Shown here: positions 1-6,939 of the stretch, piece by piece
How positions within the stretch are numbered: the first letter of the stretch is position 1
Layout: every line of letters starts with the position of its first letter
Assembly: GCF_047971885.1 (NCBI RefSeq)
Contig: NZ_JBKEAE010000152.1
Location: 1-36,036, forward strand
Direction of reading: 5' to 3'
DNA length: 36,036 bases
From: Tropicimonas sp047971885
GTDB taxonomy: Bacteria > Pseudomonadota > Alphaproteobacteria > Rhodobacterales > Rhodobacteraceae
The notes under the pieces: model-generated
The model's input: the letters and a program-made list of their open reading frames with translations, nothing else
What the model was told of the DNA's origin: nothing
Databases searched by the model: none
Program-made: the position numbers and the translations under genes

Positions 1-160
1 CCTCCTGCTCGGCCCGCTCCTTGTCTCGCCGGATCAGGTCGCGCACGTATTCGCTGATGTTCTCGTAAGAGCCGTTCTCGCCGACATTGGCCGCGACGAA
101 ATCGCTGAGCGCACCGCTCAGACGGACGGTCATGGTCGTCGTGGTCGTGATGCGGGACAT
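1..160 (-). CDS. ParD/CopG-like ribbon-helix-helix antitoxin (partial, C-terminus outside window)
   Basis: About 53 codons are visible; the frame runs off the left edge. The protein opens MSRITTTTTMTVRLSGALSD and continues with a segment ending SEYVRDLIRRDKER. A short beta strand (MTVRLSG) followed by two helices is the layout of ParD-family ribbon-helix-helix antitoxins, which bind operator DNA through the strand and neutralise a ParE-type toxin through the C-terminus. The ATG at 160-158 is preceded by a GGAGA Shine-Dalgarno (complement of 166-171). An internal ATG ten codons in (MTVRL) is an alternative start. A promoter with an overlapping inverted repeat lies just upstream, as expected for autorepression. 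A toxin gene is expected beyond base 1 but cannot be seen, so assignment to a toxin-antitoxin pair is inference. Confidence 0.72.
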   Translation of the reverse strand, partial: MSRITTTTTMTVRLSGALSDFVAANVGENGSYENISEYVRDLIRRDKERAEQE

Positions 161-181
161 GGAAGTCTCCTCATTCTTGGC

Positions 182-217
182 GTGTAGTCAATATAACCAA
201 AAAACACTACACATCAA
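182..217 (-). promoter_or_regulatory. Promoter of the ParD-like gene with overlapping inverted-repeat operator
   Basis: On the minus strand a TTGATG (complement of 212-217) is separated by 16 bp from TATATT (complement of 190-195), a reasonable sigma-70 promoter for the gene starting at 160. A perfect 7-bp inverted repeat, GTGTAGT at 182-188 and ACTACAC at 206-212, brackets the -10 box. Ribbon-helix-helix antitoxins commonly bind such repeats to repress their own operon. Promoter and repeat are seen; the binding is inferred. Confidence 0.5.
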
Positions 218-272
218 GTCTGGCGGCGGTGAAGCAATTTGGCCTCCCCGCCGCCCATGTGGCGGCTTGACC

Positions 273-575
273 TTACTCGGAATCCGCGTCGTCGTGCCGA
301 TCGGCCAGCATCAGGACCATGTGGAACACGATGTCCGAGTGCCTGGCCAGTGCGATCAGATGCTCGCCGCTCGGCCCATGCTCGCCCGCGATCCAGTACT
401 TAACGGTCCGCTCGCTCGCACCCGTCCACCGCATCGCCGTCTTGACTGCTCGATGCGTCAGGCCGAGTTCGTCCCGAAGTGCCGCGGCAATGGCGGCCCG
501 GTAGTCGGCGACATCGGTTTCAAGGGGTGCATTTGTGCCTGTTTTCGGCACAATTGTGCCCGTCTTGGTCCGCAT
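273..575 (-). CDS. Small helix-turn-helix protein, probable DNA-binding regulator
   Basis: A 100-residue protein of no family I can name. The ATG at 575-573 is chosen because a near-perfect AAGGAGGA Shine-Dalgarno (complement of 583-590) sits 7 nt upstream; longer in-frame starts reach into the neighbouring gene fragment and have no such site. The N-terminal 30 residues are Thr/Lys-rich and probably disordered. Residues about 30-85 contain a helical segment with ERTVKYWIAGEHGPSGEHL, which reads like a recognition helix (SERTVKYWIAG) of an HTH domain. The same spacing is seen in small phage or plasmid regulators. A TATTAT -10 candidate lies at the complement of 593-598. It is codirectional with the ParD-like gene and belongs to the same accessory edge. 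The DNA-binding role is inference. Confidence 0.6.
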   Translation of the reverse strand: MRTKTGTIVPKTGTNAPLETDVADYRAAIAAALRDELGLTHRAVKTAMRWTGASERTVKYWIAGEHGPSGEHLIALARHSDIVFHMVLMLADRHDDADSE

Positions 576-615
576 CTCTGCGTCCTCCTTCGATAATACT
601 CTGGGAAGGACATGA

Positions 616-1152
616 AAAGCGGCAGTTCGTATTTGCGACGTGGCGGCCGATGGCACCGCAGAGCGCATCAGCATGGGCGCGGTGGTGCGAAGCCAGAGCC
701 GGCTTGCCGACGGCAAGTCATGGATCGAAGGAGATGACACCATCACCTGGCCCTGGCATGAATTGTTGAGGGACGACGACCTGACCCCGGATGAGCCGAC
801 GCGCTTCGACCTGTTTCTGGCGGTGCGGCAATGGGGCGTCGCGCCGGGGCACAGCCTGCGGCTGGAACTGACGACGCAAAGCGGAACGGATGTCTGCCCG
901 GCCGAGGGCGACCTGCCGATGGTCTCGGAACCCTGCCGTCTGATCGCGCCGCAGGCCGCAACCCTGCCCGGCGGCCGCTATCGAGTTCTCTGGGGGGCTG
1001 ACCACGCCTCGACCCTGAACCTGCCGCTGCTGCCCTACCGGCACTTCCCCGACGGTTACGATGGCTCTGGCAAGTCCGTGGAGCGTCTTGGCCGTGCCGT
1101 GCGCGCCTTCGACCTGCCAGCGGTGGCGAGTGTAGATGCGTGTTCGTCGTGA
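616..1152 (+). pseudogene. Fragment of a CocE/NonD-type hydrolase (X-Pro dipeptidyl-peptidase C-terminal domain)
   Basis: The frame is open from just after a TGA at 613-615 to a TGA at 1150-1152. Protein-like sequence begins at once, before any good start codon, with VRICDVAADGTAERISMG. This resembles the start of the jelly-roll C-terminal domain of CocE and X-Pro dipeptidyl-peptidases (usual form VRLCDV.PDG...), and PGHSLRLEL and the later LNLPLLPYR fit the same domain. The catalytic alpha/beta-hydrolase domain (over 350 residues in the family) is absent upstream. The last residues before the stop come from sequence that runs into a 5S rRNA fragment, so the 3' end is also artificial or displaced. 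No Shine-Dalgarno precedes the GTG at 640. I read it as a doubly truncated remnant. Family assignment is from motif memory, not a search. Confidence 0.62.
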
Positions 1153-1246
1153 AACACCCGATCCCATCCCGAACTCGGCCGTTAAGTGCCGCCGCGCCGA
1201 TGATACTGCGTCTCAAGACGTGGGAGAGTAGGTCACCGCCAAACCT
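1151..1246 (+). rRNA. 5S rRNA remnant lacking its 5' end
   Basis: From 1151 the sequence follows alphaproteobacterial 5S rRNA closely: AAACACCCGATCCCATCCC, then GAACTCGGCCGTTAAGTGCC, the loop E/helix IV region with GTCTCAAGAC, and GGGAGAGTAGGTCACCGCC to the usual 3' end AAACC at about 1245. The first 25 or so nucleotides of a complete 5S are missing. The 3' helix II strand GCCGCCGC (about 1188-1195) has no GCGGCGGC partner upstream, and the 3' helix I strand has only a few chance pairs in the preceding peptidase fragment. No 23S or 16S sequence lies upstream. It is therefore probably a nonfunctional remnant, though a highly divergent 5' half cannot be excluded. Confidence 0.75.
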
Positions 1247-1290
1247 GGGAAAGCCCCATTAACTCTCAATACGATCCCAAAAAACACAGC

Positions 1291-1863
1291 CTACGGACAG
1301 TGGTTGATCCCCTCGGCCAGCCAATTGTTCCCGCTGCGGTGCAACCAGGTGACCGAAAGCGTGTCAACCTTCGTCTGCATGGCCTGCGCCGCCGTCCAGC
1401 CCATGGCACGCTGGATCTGCGTGAGGATGGTGCCGAAATGGGCGACGACGACGATATTGTCGCCCGCATCGGCAAGACGGTCTGCCGCAGCGTCGACCCT
1501 GCTGCGCAGCATGTTCCACGATTCCCCGCCGGGCGGGTGGATGTCGCCGGGGTGATCGAGGAATTTCCGGCTCAGTTCCGGCTCGGTTTCGGCGAGTTCG
1601 TCAAAGGTCCTTTCCTCCCAGTCGCCGAAATGGAGTTCGCGCAGATCCGCTTCGTGCGGCAAGCGCGAACGCCCCCGGACAATCGCATCGGCGGTGGCAA
1701 TGGCACGAGACAGGTCCGAGGATACGACCACGGCGTTGCAGGGCAGAAAATCGGCCAGCCGCGCCAGCGCCGCGTGGTCCGACAGGTCGGCGGGCGCATC
1801 GGTCCAGCCGATCATCTCGCGCCGGTGCGTGGGCCCGTGGCGCACCCACCAGAGCGTACTCAT
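1291..1863 (-). CDS. cobC: Histidine phosphatase family protein, probable alpha-ribazole phosphatase
   Basis: A 190-residue histidine (phosphoglycerate-mutase-type) phosphatase. The catalytic RHG motif is at residues 8-10 (WWVRHGPTH), the catalytic acid lies in LRELHFGDWE near residue 76, and the second catalytic histidine is H142 in VVAHFGT. The ATG at 1863 overlaps the TGA of cobU (ATGA), so the two genes are co-transcribed and translationally coupled. Next to cobU the likely reaction is dephosphorylation of alpha-ribazole-5'-phosphate (or adenosylcobalamin-5'-phosphate) in nucleotide-loop assembly of cobalamin. The family is broad, so substrate is inferred from context. The 3' end lies about 45 bp from the 5S remnant on the opposite strand. 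Confidence 0.8.
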   Translation of the reverse strand: MSTLWWVRHGPTHRREMIGWTDAPADLSDHAALARLADFLPCNAVVVSSDLSRAIATADAIVRGRSRLPHEADLRELHFGDWEERTFDELAETEPELSRKFLDHPGDIHPPGGESWNMLRSRVDAAADRLADAGDNIVVVAHFGTILTQIQRAMGWTAAQAMQTKVDTLSVTWLHRSGNNWLAEGINHCP

Positions 1864-2393
1864 GGCGCACCGGCGGGCAGGTTGCCCCTGAGCGCCAGGG
1901 GCAGGCCGGCCATCACCGCAACCACCAGTCCGGAACGCGCGGCGATTTCGCAATTGAGCCGCCCCTGAAGGGTGCGAAAGCGCCGGGCGAGCGCATTGTC
2001 GGGCACGATTCCCTGTCCGACCTCGTTGGAGACCGCCACAAGAGGCGCGGCACGGCCCGTCATTGCATCCAGCAGATCGGCGGTTTCGGCCGCGAGGTCG
2101 GCGTCGGCAAGCAGGCGGTTGCTCAGCCATATGGTGAGGCAATCGAGCAGGATGGCGTGGTCGGGCGGTGCGGCGCGCAGCGCTTCGGCCAGCCCGTCGG
2201 GTGCCTCGACCGTCTGCCACCCTTCGCCGCGACGCGCGCGATGCTCGGCGATTTTCGCCGCCATTTCAGCATCGTGGGGCCGGGCCGTCGCCAGATAGAG
2301 ACAGGGCAGCCCGAACGACCGGACCAGTTGTTCGGCCCAGGCCGATTTGCCGGAACTCGCTCCACCGAGCACGAGGGTAAGCGCGGGGGTCAT
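1860..2393 (-). CDS. cobU: Bifunctional adenosylcobinamide kinase / adenosylcobinamide-phosphate guanylyltransferase
   Basis: A 177-residue protein of normal length for CobU/CobP. The P-loop GGASSGKS is at residues 10-17, preceded by the hydrophobic strand LTLVLG. LLDCLTIWLSN (about 82-92) and VSNEVGQGIVP (about 121-131) are the other family signatures. The enzyme phosphorylates adenosylcobinamide and then transfers GMP to give adenosyl-GDP-cobinamide, in the cytoplasm. It is the first gene of a two-gene operon with cobC (4-bp overlap), divergent from the chaN-like gene. The ATG at 2393 gives the family-typical N-terminus; longer open frame upstream is GC-rich shadow. I see no convincing cobalamin riboswitch in the 126-bp upstream gap. 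Confidence 0.92.
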   Translation of the reverse strand: MTPALTLVLGGASSGKSAWAEQLVRSFGLPCLYLATARPHDAEMAAKIAEHRARRGEGWQTVEAPDGLAEALRAAPPDHAILLDCLTIWLSNRLLADADLAAETADLLDAMTGRAAPLVAVSNEVGQGIVPDNALARRFRTLQGRLNCEIAARSGLVVAVMAGLPLALRGNLPAGAP

Positions 2394-2519
2394 CGGGGCT
2401 CCACAACCGCCATCGGATGTCGCCTGCCTACCAGAGTGTGCGGGCGAAAAGAACCCCGCGCGCCGGCCCGTGTCGGATTCGGCTGGCGGCCCGGACGGGC
2501 AGCCTGTAGCGGTTGTCGC

Positions 2520-3326
2520 ATGAATCATCCGGCGCTCATTATGGCGATTGTTCTTGCTGCGGCACCTGTCACGGCGGGCGAGCTTGCGGCGGTTTCCGAT
2601 CTGGACGTCCGGGGCGCCGAGGTGGCGATACTGGGCGAAGTGCACGACAATCCCGCCCATCACCGCAACCAGGCCCTGGCGCTGGTCGCGCTTGCGCCTG
2701 CCGCCGTCGTTTACGAGATGCTGACCCCCGAGCAGGCCGCGACCGTCAACCGGGCCGAGCGGTCCGATGCGGTCGCGCTGGCGACGGCGTTGAACTGGGA
2801 CAAGGGCGGATGGCCGGATTTTGCCCTCTATCATCCGCTTTTCCTTGCAACCGACGCGCTGGTCTACGGTGCCGCCATTCCGCGCGAGGAGCTGTCCGTG
2901 GCCATGCGCGACTCGGCGGCCGTGGCGTACGGGACGGGTGAGCCGGTCTTTCCGCTCGGCCCGTTGCCGGCCGGCGAACAGGCGCTCCGCGAAGACCTGC
3001 AGCGCGAGGCCCATTGCAATGCGCTTCCTGAAGAGATGCTGCCCGGCATGGTCGAGGCACAACGACTGCGCGATGCCCGCTTCAGCGCCGTGGTGCTGAG
3101 GGCGCTGGAGGAAACCGGCGGCCCGGTAGCGGTGATCACCGGCAACGGCCACGCGCGCCGGGACTGGGGGATGCCCCGTTACCTGCTGGCCGCGCGGCCC
3201 GGGCTGGCGCTTTTCTCGCTCGGCCAGTTCGAGGAAAGCGCCGAACCCGCGCCGCCCTTCGATGCCTGGCTCATCACCCCCGCCGCCGAGCGCGAAGATC
3301 CCTGCGCGGTGTTCAGCAAGAGCTAG
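2520..3326 (+). CDS. ChaN/TraB-like putative haem-binding secreted protein
   Basis: A 268-residue protein of the ChaN-like (DUF399) family. A signal peptide occupies residues 1-19 (MNHPALIMAIVLAAAPVTA); there is no lipobox cysteine, so it should be periplasmic rather than lipid-anchored. The family motif GEVHDNPAHH follows at about residues 40-49, and the conserved C-terminal GNGHARRDWG is at about residues 209-218. Campylobacter ChaN binds haem with a surface tyrosine and is tied to iron acquisition; a broader metalloprotease-like fold has been proposed for the superfamily, so the role here is uncertain. It is divergent from cobU and about 75 bp before coaBC, and could be co-transcribed with coaBC. 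Confidence 0.78.
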   Translation: MNHPALIMAIVLAAAPVTAGELAAVSDLDVRGAEVAILGEVHDNPAHHRNQALALVALAPAAVVYEMLTPEQAATVNRAERSDAVALATALNWDKGGWPDFALYHPLFLATDALVYGAAIPREELSVAMRDSAAVAYGTGEPVFPLGPLPAGEQALREDLQREAHCNALPEEMLPGMVEAQRLRDARFSAVVLRALEETGGPVAVITGNGHARRDWGMPRYLLAARPGLALFSLGQFEESAEPAPPFDAWLITPAAEREDPCAVFSKS

Positions 3327-3400
3327 ACGGTGCGGGGTGATCGCTTGCCAGGCGGGGCCGGGCTGCCTAAGTCTGGGCACGGGCAAAGCGGAGGCGGATC

Positions 3401-4603
3401 ATGGCAGCGCGCATTCTCCTGATCATCGGCGGCGGGATCGCGGCCTACAAGTCGCTCGACCTGATCCGTCGGCTGCGCGAGCGGGGGATGAGCGTGACCC
3501 CGGTTCTGACACCTGCCGCCGGGCATTTCGTGACCCCGCTCAGCGCCTCGGCCCTGGCGGCGGAGAAGGTCTATGGCGAGCTTTTCGACCTGACGGACGA
3601 GGCCGAAATGGGCCACATAGAACTGAGCCGCGCCGCCGATCTGGTGGTTGTGGCGCCCGCGACCGCCGACCTGATGGCCAGGATGGCAAACGGGCACGCC
3701 AGCGATCTGGCCTCGACCCTGCTCATGGCCACCGACAAGCCGGTTCTGATTGCGCCGGCGATGAACGTGCGGATGTGGGAGCATCCTGCGACACGGCGCA
3801 ACCTGGCCACGCTTCGCGGCGACGGTGTATTGACGGTCGGGCCGGACGAGGGGGCGATGGCCTGTGGCGAGTTCGGCTTCGGCCGCATGGCGGAAGTGCC
3901 CGAGATCGTCGCGGCGATCGAGGCTGCGCTTGGCGCGGGGCCGCTTGCGGGGCGGCACGTGATCGTTACCTCGGGCCCGACACACGAACCCATCGATCCG
4001 GTGCGTTACATCGCCAACCGGTCCTCGGGCATGCAGGGTACCGCCCTTGCCGCGGCGCTGATGCGGCTCGGTGCGCGGGTGACGTTCGTCACCGGCCCGG
4101 CGAGCGTGCCGCCGCCGCAGGGGGCGGTTGTGGCGCGGGTCGAGACGGCGCGGCAGATGCGCGACGCGGTGATGGCGGCGCTGCCCGCCGACGCGGCCGT
4201 CTTCGCCGCCGCCGTGGCCGACTGGCGCGTTCTCAATGCGGCGGACCGGAAGATGAAGAAGGACGGTACCGGCCGGCCGCCGGCGCTGGAATTTGCCGAA
4301 AACCCCGACATTCTGGCCGAGGTGTCGCGCCTTCCCGTGCAACGGCCGCAGCTTGTCGTCGGTTTTGCTGCCGAGACGGACGATGTGGTCGAACATGCCA
4401 CCGCCAAGCGGGCGCGCAAGGGCTGCGACTGGATCGTCGCCAACGATGTCTCGGAAAGTACCGGGATCATGGGGGGGGCGGAAAATCAGGTGACGCTGAT
4501 ATCCGATGCCGGGGCCGAGGCGTGGCCGCGCATGGGCAAGGAGATGGTGGCCGAACAGCTTGCCCGGCGGATCGCTGCGACGCTTGCAGGCGGAGATATC
4601 TAG
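3401..4603 (+). CDS. coaBC: Bifunctional phosphopantothenoylcysteine decarboxylase / phosphopantothenate-cysteine ligase
   Basis: A 400-residue protein, close to the usual 400-410. The N-terminal FMN-dependent CoaC half (about 1-185) shows GGIAAYKS at 10-17, the catalytic histidine in MGHIELSRAADL, the PAMNVRMW motif, and the substrate clamp ACGEFGFGRM with its conserved cysteine. The C-terminal CoaB half starts at VIVTSGPTHEPID, with the nucleotide-binding IANRSSGMQG and the conserved lysine in KMKKDG. It makes 4'-phosphopantetheine from 4'-phosphopantothenate and cysteine in CoA synthesis. The ATG follows a GGAGG at about 3390. In many alphaproteobacteria dut follows coaBC; here an interrupted ArsC-like gene follows instead. 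Confidence 0.95.
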   Translation: MAARILLIIGGGIAAYKSLDLIRRLRERGMSVTPVLTPAAGHFVTPLSASALAAEKVYGELFDLTDEAEMGHIELSRAADLVVVAPATADLMARMANGHASDLASTLLMATDKPVLIAPAMNVRMWEHPATRRNLATLRGDGVLTVGPDEGAMACGEFGFGRMAEVPEIVAAIEAALGAGPLAGRHVIVTSGPTHEPIDPVRYIANRSSGMQGTALAAALMRLGARVTFVTGPASVPPPQGAVVARVETARQMRDAVMAALPADAAVFAAAVADWRVLNAADRKMKKDGTGRPPALEFAENPDILAEVSRLPVQRPQLVVGFAAETDDVVEHATAKRARKGCDWIVANDVSESTGIMGGAENQVTLISDAGAEAWPRMGKEMVAEQLARRIAATLAGGDI

Positions 4604-4677
4604 CGGATGGCGAATCCGGAGCGACATGGCGGCTGTGGATTGCGGAAGCGCCGGTGATGGAAGACGAGAATGTGCTC

Positions 4678-5037
4678 ATGATCCTTTACGGCATTCCGAC
4701 CTGCGATACCTGCCGCAAGGCGCGCAAGGCGCTGGAGACAGCCGGTTTCACCGTCGTTTTCCGCGATGTGCGCGCCAAGCCGCTTTCGCCTGCCGAATGG
4801 GCGCCGCTGATAGCGGCATTCGGGGCTGACCTGGTGAACCGGCGGTCGACGGCCTGGCGCAGTCTTGGCGAAGCCGAGCGCGGCACGTAGGCTGCCGCGC
4901 TTCTGTCTGCGCATCCGGCGCTGATGAAGCGGCCGGTCTGCCAGTCGGAGCGCGCGCTGACGCTCGGATGGGACAGGGCGGTACAGGAGGTCTGGCTGTC
5001 GTCCGGTGCTTCGCGCCGAGACGAATCACCGCATTGA
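4678..5037 (+). pseudogene. ArsC/Spx (YffB)-like gene interrupted by an in-frame TAG
   Basis: The N-terminal part reads MILYGIPTCDTCRKARKALE, a thioredoxin-fold ArsC-family start with the CxxC at residues 9 and 12. The open frame stops at TAG 4888-4890 after 70 residues. The same frame then continues without further stops to TGA at 5035-5037 and encodes LLSAHPALMKRPVCQSE and later LTLGWD. These are the expected C-terminal family elements (HPxLxKRPV and the closing GFD/GWD-like turn). The full frame of about 119 residues is the normal family length, so a single-codon nonsense change appears to have split it. An upstream in-frame ATG at 4657 is an alternative start. The intact family includes glutathione- or thioredoxin-linked reductases and Spx-like regulators; exact role unknown. 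A sequencing error or suppression of the amber codon would restore it. Confidence 0.78.
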
Positions 5038-5139
5038 AGGACGCAAGGCCGAGTATCGGAATTGCAGCGCCCGAGGGTGGGACGGCGGGTGCAGATTACC
5101 GGCAATGTGGAAGAGACGTTCCGGGGGGTGTGTTGAGTA

Positions 5140-5484
5140 ATGGACGGGGAATCCTGGTTCTGGATAGCCGCCCTAATCGTCATTGGCCTGGGTTTGCTTT
5201 GGCTGGCATTCACGGCGCTCATGCTAGGATTGACCGGTGCCGTCCTAATCCTTGGCCTCGCCGCTGCGCAAGGTTTCGTTGGAATTGTTGCCTTTATTGC
5301 GGCGTGGATATTCCTCTTCCCCGTAATGGCGGTTTGGGCGGTTGGCTGGGGATTCATTGAGGCAAGGAAACATGGCGGCTCAGAACCTGAAAACAGGTGG
5401 ACAACGCGCACCGACCGCAAACCACCCACCGATCCCGAGGAAAAGTATCTGTGGGCTAACCGCCTACCGCCATACGATAAGTGA
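5140..5484 (+). CDS. Small multi-spanning membrane protein of unknown function
   Basis: A 114-residue protein with no recognised family. Residues about 7-73 are almost continuously hydrophobic (WIAALIVIGLGLLWLAF, then LTGAVLILGLAAAQGF, then IVAFIAAWIFLFPVMAVW), giving three probable transmembrane segments. A polar tail of about 38 residues follows, rich in Lys, Arg, Glu and Pro. The ATG at 5140 has a G-rich ribosome site (GGGGGG at about 5123) 10 nt upstream. Codon use is visibly less GC-biased than in neighbouring genes, hinting at recent acquisition. It stands alone between the interrupted ArsC-like gene and the convergent apt gene. Confidence 0.6.
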   Translation: MDGESWFWIAALIVIGLGLLWLAFTALMLGLTGAVLILGLAAAQGFVGIVAFIAAWIFLFPVMAVWAVGWGFIEARKHGGSEPENRWTTRTDRKPPTDPEEKYLWANRLPPYDK

Positions 5485-5492
5485 ATAGTATC

Positions 5493-5507
5493 AAGCCGCG
5501 ACGGCTT
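5493..5507. terminator. Short hairpin between convergent genes, possible bidirectional terminator
   Basis: AAGCCG at 5493-5498 and CGGCTT at 5502-5507 form a 6-bp stem with a 3-nt loop. It lies between the stop of the small membrane protein (5484) and the stop of apt on the opposite strand (5539). There is no clear T-run on either side, so termination is only suggested by position. Confidence 0.3.
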
Positions 5508-5538
5508 CCCGCTCACCTTTCCGCGCCAGGCGCTGATA

Positions 5539-6078
5539 TCAATCGCCCTCGAACGCGCAAAGCGCATGCACGTCCATCCCCATGGATTCGAGCTTTGCCC
5601 GGCCGCCGAGGTCGGGCAGGTCGATGACGAAGGCGCAGCCGATAATTTCGCCGCCCAGCCGCTCGATCAGCCGGATGCCGGCCTCGGCGGTGCCGCCCGT
5701 CGCCAGCAGATCGTCGACCAGCAACACCCGCGCGCCGGGTTCGATGGCGTCGTCGTGAATCTCTACCACCGCCTCGCCGTATTCCAGCGTATAGGCCTCC
5801 GAGATAACCGGGCCGGGCAGCTTGCCCTTCTTGCGCACCGGAACGAACCCCACCGAAAGCTGGTGCGCGACGGCGCCGCCGAGGATGAAGCCGCGTGCCT
5901 CCAGCCCAACCACGCAGTCGATGGGGACATCGGCATAGGGGTGAAGAAGCTGGTCGACGGCGATGCGCAACCCGCGCGGATCGGCAAACAGCGTCGTCAC
6001 ATCGCGGAACATGATCCCTTCCTGCGGAAAGTCGGCGATGGTCCGGATATAGTCCTTCACCGTTTTGTGGTTGGGCAT
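5539..6078 (-). CDS. apt: Adenine phosphoribosyltransferase
   Basis: A 179-residue type I phosphoribosyltransferase, standard length for Apt. The PRPP-binding motif VLLVDDLLATGGTA is at residues 118-131. The N-terminal IADFPQEGIMFRDVTTL and the VGLEARGF motif (residues 57-64) are Apt hallmarks. It converts adenine and PRPP to AMP in purine salvage. The ATG at 6078 follows a GAGGAG Shine-Dalgarno at the complement of 6087-6094; the frame is open further upstream but without family similarity. It is transcribed in the same direction as lolD-lolC/E, 174 bp downstream of them, and probably has its own promoter. Confidence 0.95.
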   Translation of the reverse strand: MPNHKTVKDYIRTIADFPQEGIMFRDVTTLFADPRGLRIAVDQLLHPYADVPIDCVVGLEARGFILGGAVAHQLSVGFVPVRKKGKLPGPVISEAYTLEYGEAVVEIHDDAIEPGARVLLVDDLLATGGTAEAGIRLIERLGGEIIGCAFVIDLPDLGGRAKLESMGMDVHALCAFEGD

Positions 6079-6252
6079 GCTCGAAAACTCCTCTCTGCCA
6101 TGCGGCACGTCATGTGCAACCCCGCGCAGTGAACCCAGTGCGCGCCGTGCGGGCAAGGGCGAGTCGGGCGGCCGGGGGCGGGGTGTGCCATCATGCCGCC
6201 ACGAAACCCGGCTGCCGGTCCGGGCCGGCGACGTGCCGGTTTCCGCCATGGG

Positions 6253-6939
6253 TCAGCGAACCGACACCACCCGGCCGGCGTCGAGCCGCACCACGCGGTC
6301 CATCCGCGCGGCGAGATCGAGGTTGTGAGTCGCGATGAGGGCAGCAAGCCCGGTCTCGCGCACAAGGTGCATCAGTGCCTCGAACACGGTTTCCGAGGTT
6401 GCCGGGTCGAGGTTTCCGGTCGGTTCGTCGGCCAGCAGAAGCGCCGGCGAATTGGCGAGCGCGCGGCAGAAGGCGACACGCTGCTGCTCGCCCCCCGACA
6501 ATTGCGAGGGGCGGTGTGTGGCACGCCGGCTGAGACCGACCGAGGCCAGAAGCGCCGCCGCGCGGCTGTCGGCGTCGCCCCGTGCGCTATTGTTGGCAAG
6601 CTGCGGCAGGATGATGTTCTCGGCGGCCGAGAATTCGGGCAGCAGGTGGTGGAACTGATAGATGAAGCCGACATCCCGCCGCCGTGCCGCCGTGCGCCGC
6701 GAATCGTCCATCGCCGAGGTTTCGCGGCCGTTGAGGATCACGTGGCCGGCATCGGCCCGGTCGAGAAGCCCGGCAATATGCAGCAGGGTCGATTTGCCGG
6801 CGCCCGAAGGCGCAACCAGCGCCACCACCTCGCCGGCCGCGACCTCTAGATCGACACCGCCCAGAACCTCGACGGCGGCGGGCGTGCCGATATTGTAGGT
6901 CTTCTCGATCCCGACGAGTTCGAGCACGGTCTCACTCAT
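6253..6939 (-). CDS. lolD: Lipoprotein-releasing system ATP-binding protein
   Basis: A 228-residue ABC ATPase. Walker A APSGAGKST is at residues 43-51, the Q-loop in FIYQFHHLLPEFSA at about 92-105, the signature LSGGEQQRV at about 147-155, Walker B LLLADEP with GNLD at about 167-178, and the H-loop in IATHN. LLPEFSAAEN and GNLD are typical of the LolD/MacB subfamily. It powers release of lipoproteins from the inner membrane to the LolA chaperone. Its ATG lies inside the 3' end of the permease gene (8-bp overlap), so they form one operon with the permease first. Confidence 0.93.
   Translation of the reverse strand: MSETVLELVGIEKTYNIGTPAAVEVLGGVDLEVAAGEVVALVAPSGAGKSTLLHIAGLLDRADAGHVILNGRETSAMDDSRRTAARRRDVGFIYQFHHLLPEFSAAENIILPQLANNSARGDADSRAAALLASVGLSRRATHRPSQLSGGEQQRVAFCRALANSPALLLADEPTGNLDPATSETVFEALMHLVRETGLAALIATHNLDLAARMDRVVRLDAGRVVSVR

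Noticed and set aside
87..596. A 169-codon plus-strand frame across the ParD/HTH region
   Set aside because: It crosses the AT-rich promoter region and opposes two genes with good ribosome sites. It has no recognisable features itself.
2394..2519. Possible cobalamin riboswitch upstream of cobU on the minus strand
   Set aside because: A GGCAGGCGACATCC-like stretch is present, but the B12-box core (CCCGCAACTGT or GCCACTG) and the expected flanking helices cannot be found.
3323..4627. A 434-codon minus-strand frame opposite coaBC
   Set aside because: coaBC on the plus strand has all catalytic motifs; the reverse frame has none.
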